DNA of 6,047 bases from JAPHTQ01 sp046484535 (GTDB lineage: Bacteria; Pseudomonadota; Gammaproteobacteria; Thiohalomonadales; Thiohalomonadaceae). This document shows positions 5,365-6,047 of this stretch, in pieces. How positions within the stretch are numbered: the stretch's first letter is position 1; every line of letters starts with the position of its first letter. Both the position numbers and the translations under genes were made by a program. The stretch lies in NCBI GenBank assembly GCA_046484535.1, contig JAWOIT010000070.1, positions 1 through 6,047 of the forward strand. Reading direction: 5' to 3'. A model generated the notes under the pieces. It was not told the origin of the DNA and made no database searches. It saw nothing but the letters and a program-made list of their open reading frames with translations.

Positions 5365-5405
5365 TTCCACCTGGAATCCGTTCCGTGGTGGGGGACGCCT
5401 TTTTT
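5355..5405 (+). terminator. Intrinsic terminator (attenuator) in the nrtA leader
   Basis: GGCGTCC (5358-5364) pairs with GGACGCC (5393-5399), and the flanking AAA (5355-5357) pairs with the first three bases of a six-T run (5400-5405). Inside, CCACC (5367-5371) pairs with GGTGG (5387-5391) and GGAA (5373-5376) with TTCC (5381-5384), closing the loop TCCG. It ends 25 nt before the nrtA start, with no gene between promoter and terminator, so it should stop leader transcripts unless NasT intervenes. Confidence 0.9.
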
Positions 5406-5430
5406 GTTGCTCAAGAAAGAGGGAATGACG

Positions 5431-6047
5431 ATGAAACAACGCACCACGACTCGCCGCGGCATTTTCCGCAGAACCGGTAGGGCCCTGCTCGCCGCCGGCA
5501 TGATGTTCGGCGCTACCGGTCTGCTCAGCAGCGCACAGGCGGTTGAGTACGCCGAGAAAGAGGAGCTCAAGTTCGGCTTCATCAAACTCACCGACATGGC
5601 GCCACTGGCCATCGCCTACGAGAAGGGCTTTTTCGAGGACGAGGGACTTTACGTCACCCTGGAGGCGCAGGCCAACTGGAAAGTTCTGCTGGATCGCGTG
5701 ATCAACAACGAGCTCGACGGCGCCCACATGCTCGCCGGACAGCCGCTTGGCGCCACCATCGGCTTCGGCACTCAGGCGCACATCATTACCGCCTTCTCCA
5801 TGGATCTGAACGGCAACGCCATCACCGTCTCCAATGACGTCTGGGAAGCGATGAAACCCCATGTTCCCAAGCAGGGCGACGGCAAGCCGGTTCACCCGAT
5901 CAAGGCCGACAGCCTCAAGCCGGTCGTGGAGAAGTACAAAAAGGAGGGTAAGCCGTTCAAAATGGGCATGGTCTTCCCCGTCTCCACCCACAACTACGAG
6001 TTGCGCTACTGGCTCGCCGCCGGCGGCATTCATCCCGGATACTACGC
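5431..6047 (+). CDS. nrtA: ABC-type nitrate transporter, periplasmic nitrate-binding protein NrtA/NasF (5' part)
   Basis: The first 205 codons of a solute-binding protein; the gene runs off the window. Recognised by GFIKLTDMAPLAIAYEKGFF (49-68), the DGAHML segment (96-101), GKPVHPIKADSLKPVV (151-166) and FKMGMVFPVSTHNYELRYW (176-194), all characteristic of the NrtA/CmpA family. W83 and H187 fall in blocks that contribute to the anion site in cyanobacterial NrtA (from memory). CmpA (bicarbonate) is the main alternative, but the NasT attenuator argues for nitrate or nitrite. The N-terminus has a twin-arginine-like signal (TRRGIF at 7-12, hydrophobic 18-32, likely cleavage after AQA at 37), so it is exported. 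That separates it from NasS, the cytosolic homologue. The ATG at 5431 is chosen over 5425 because AGAGGG (5418-5423) is 7 nt upstream. Permease and ATPase genes are expected next. Confidence 0.93.
   Translation, partial: MKQRTTTRRGIFRRTGRALLAAGMMFGATGLLSSAQAVEYAEKEELKFGFIKLTDMAPLAIAYEKGFFEDEGLYVTLEAQANWKVLLDRVINNELDGAHMLAGQPLGATIGFGTQAHIITAFSMDLNGNAITVSNDVWEAMKPHVPKQGDGKPVHPIKADSLKPVVEKYKKEGKPFKMGMVFPVSTHNYELRYWLAAGGIHPGYY

Larger units (their letters stand above)
5084..5430. promoter_or_regulatory. nasT-nrtA control region: enhancer, sigma-54 promoter and attenuator leader
   Basis: This 347-nt gene-free stretch holds, in order: an NtrC-like site (5098-5114); a pyrimidine-rich segment with a small hairpin (CCCC 5161-5164 with GGGG 5176-5179); an AT-rich tract (about 5195-5233) with a poor IHF-like match; the sigma-54 promoter (5234-5249); three ANTAR-type hexaloop hairpins; a terminator (5355-5405); and the nrtA ribosome binding site (AGAGGG, 5418-5423). 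No terminator for nasT is evident, so some readthrough from nasT into the leader is possible. Confidence 0.85.

Noticed and set aside
5326..6033. Long minus-strand open frame of 235 codons opposite nrtA
   Set aside because: It lies antisense to a clearly recognised NrtA sequence with signal peptide and ribosome binding site, crosses the leader terminator, and shows no recognisable family motif. Long antisense frames are expected in GC-rich genes.
5431..6047. NasS (cytosolic nitrate sensor) as the identity of the last gene
   Set aside because: It has a clear N-terminal export signal and follows the attenuator leader, which fits the transporter binding protein rather than the signal-less sensor.

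Overview
This window is ordinary-looking chromosomal DNA of a moderately GC-rich bacterium, most likely a gammaproteobacterium. The evidence is the gene order D-amino acid aminotransferase, ybeD, lipB, lipA at the left end, together with close matches to the E. coli versions of YbeD, LipB and LipA. I cannot name a genus. All genes lie on the + strand.

Left third (1-2401): the end of a PLP-dependent D-amino acid aminotransferase, a small YbeD/DUF493 protein, octanoyltransferase LipB and lipoyl synthase LipA. LipB and LipA are the two steps of de novo lipoate attachment: LipB moves octanoate from acyl carrier protein to the lipoyl domains, and LipA inserts the two sulfurs. The 5' end of lipB is built from degenerate heptamer repeats (AGGNNNC), which probably supplied the annotated start codon and about eight extra N-terminal residues.

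Middle (2402-4304): an AT-rich intergenic region, then a free-standing cytosolic GAF-HD-GYP protein, a probable cyclic-di-GMP phosphodiesterase. Its HD-GYP domain is split by an insertion of roughly 110 residues just after the HD motif.

Right third (4305-6047): a nitrate-assimilation control module. A NasT-type ANTAR antiterminator (4484-5083) is followed by the start of a periplasmic nitrate-binding protein, NrtA/NasF (5431 to the window end). Both genes are preceded by a sigma-54 (-24/-12) promoter (4404-4419 and 5234-5249). Both promoters have upstream NtrC-like half-sites sharing the identical 10-mer GTTGCACCAA. Between the second promoter and nrtA lies an untranslated leader of about 170 nt. 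It contains three hairpins, each with a six-base loop of the form AANGGC (A at position 1, G at position 4, as ANTAR proteins require), and then an intrinsic terminator. The third hairpin shares its 3' strand with the terminator, so the two structures exclude each other.

The inferred logic is a two-input AND gate. Nitrogen limitation (NtrC with sigma-54) starts transcription of both nasT and the nitrate transporter genes. Nitrate, through NasT binding the leader, lets polymerase pass the terminator. Unusual points are three ANTAR hexaloops rather than the usual two, a NasT receiver domain lacking standard phosphorylation residues, and no nasS gene next to nasT in the window.
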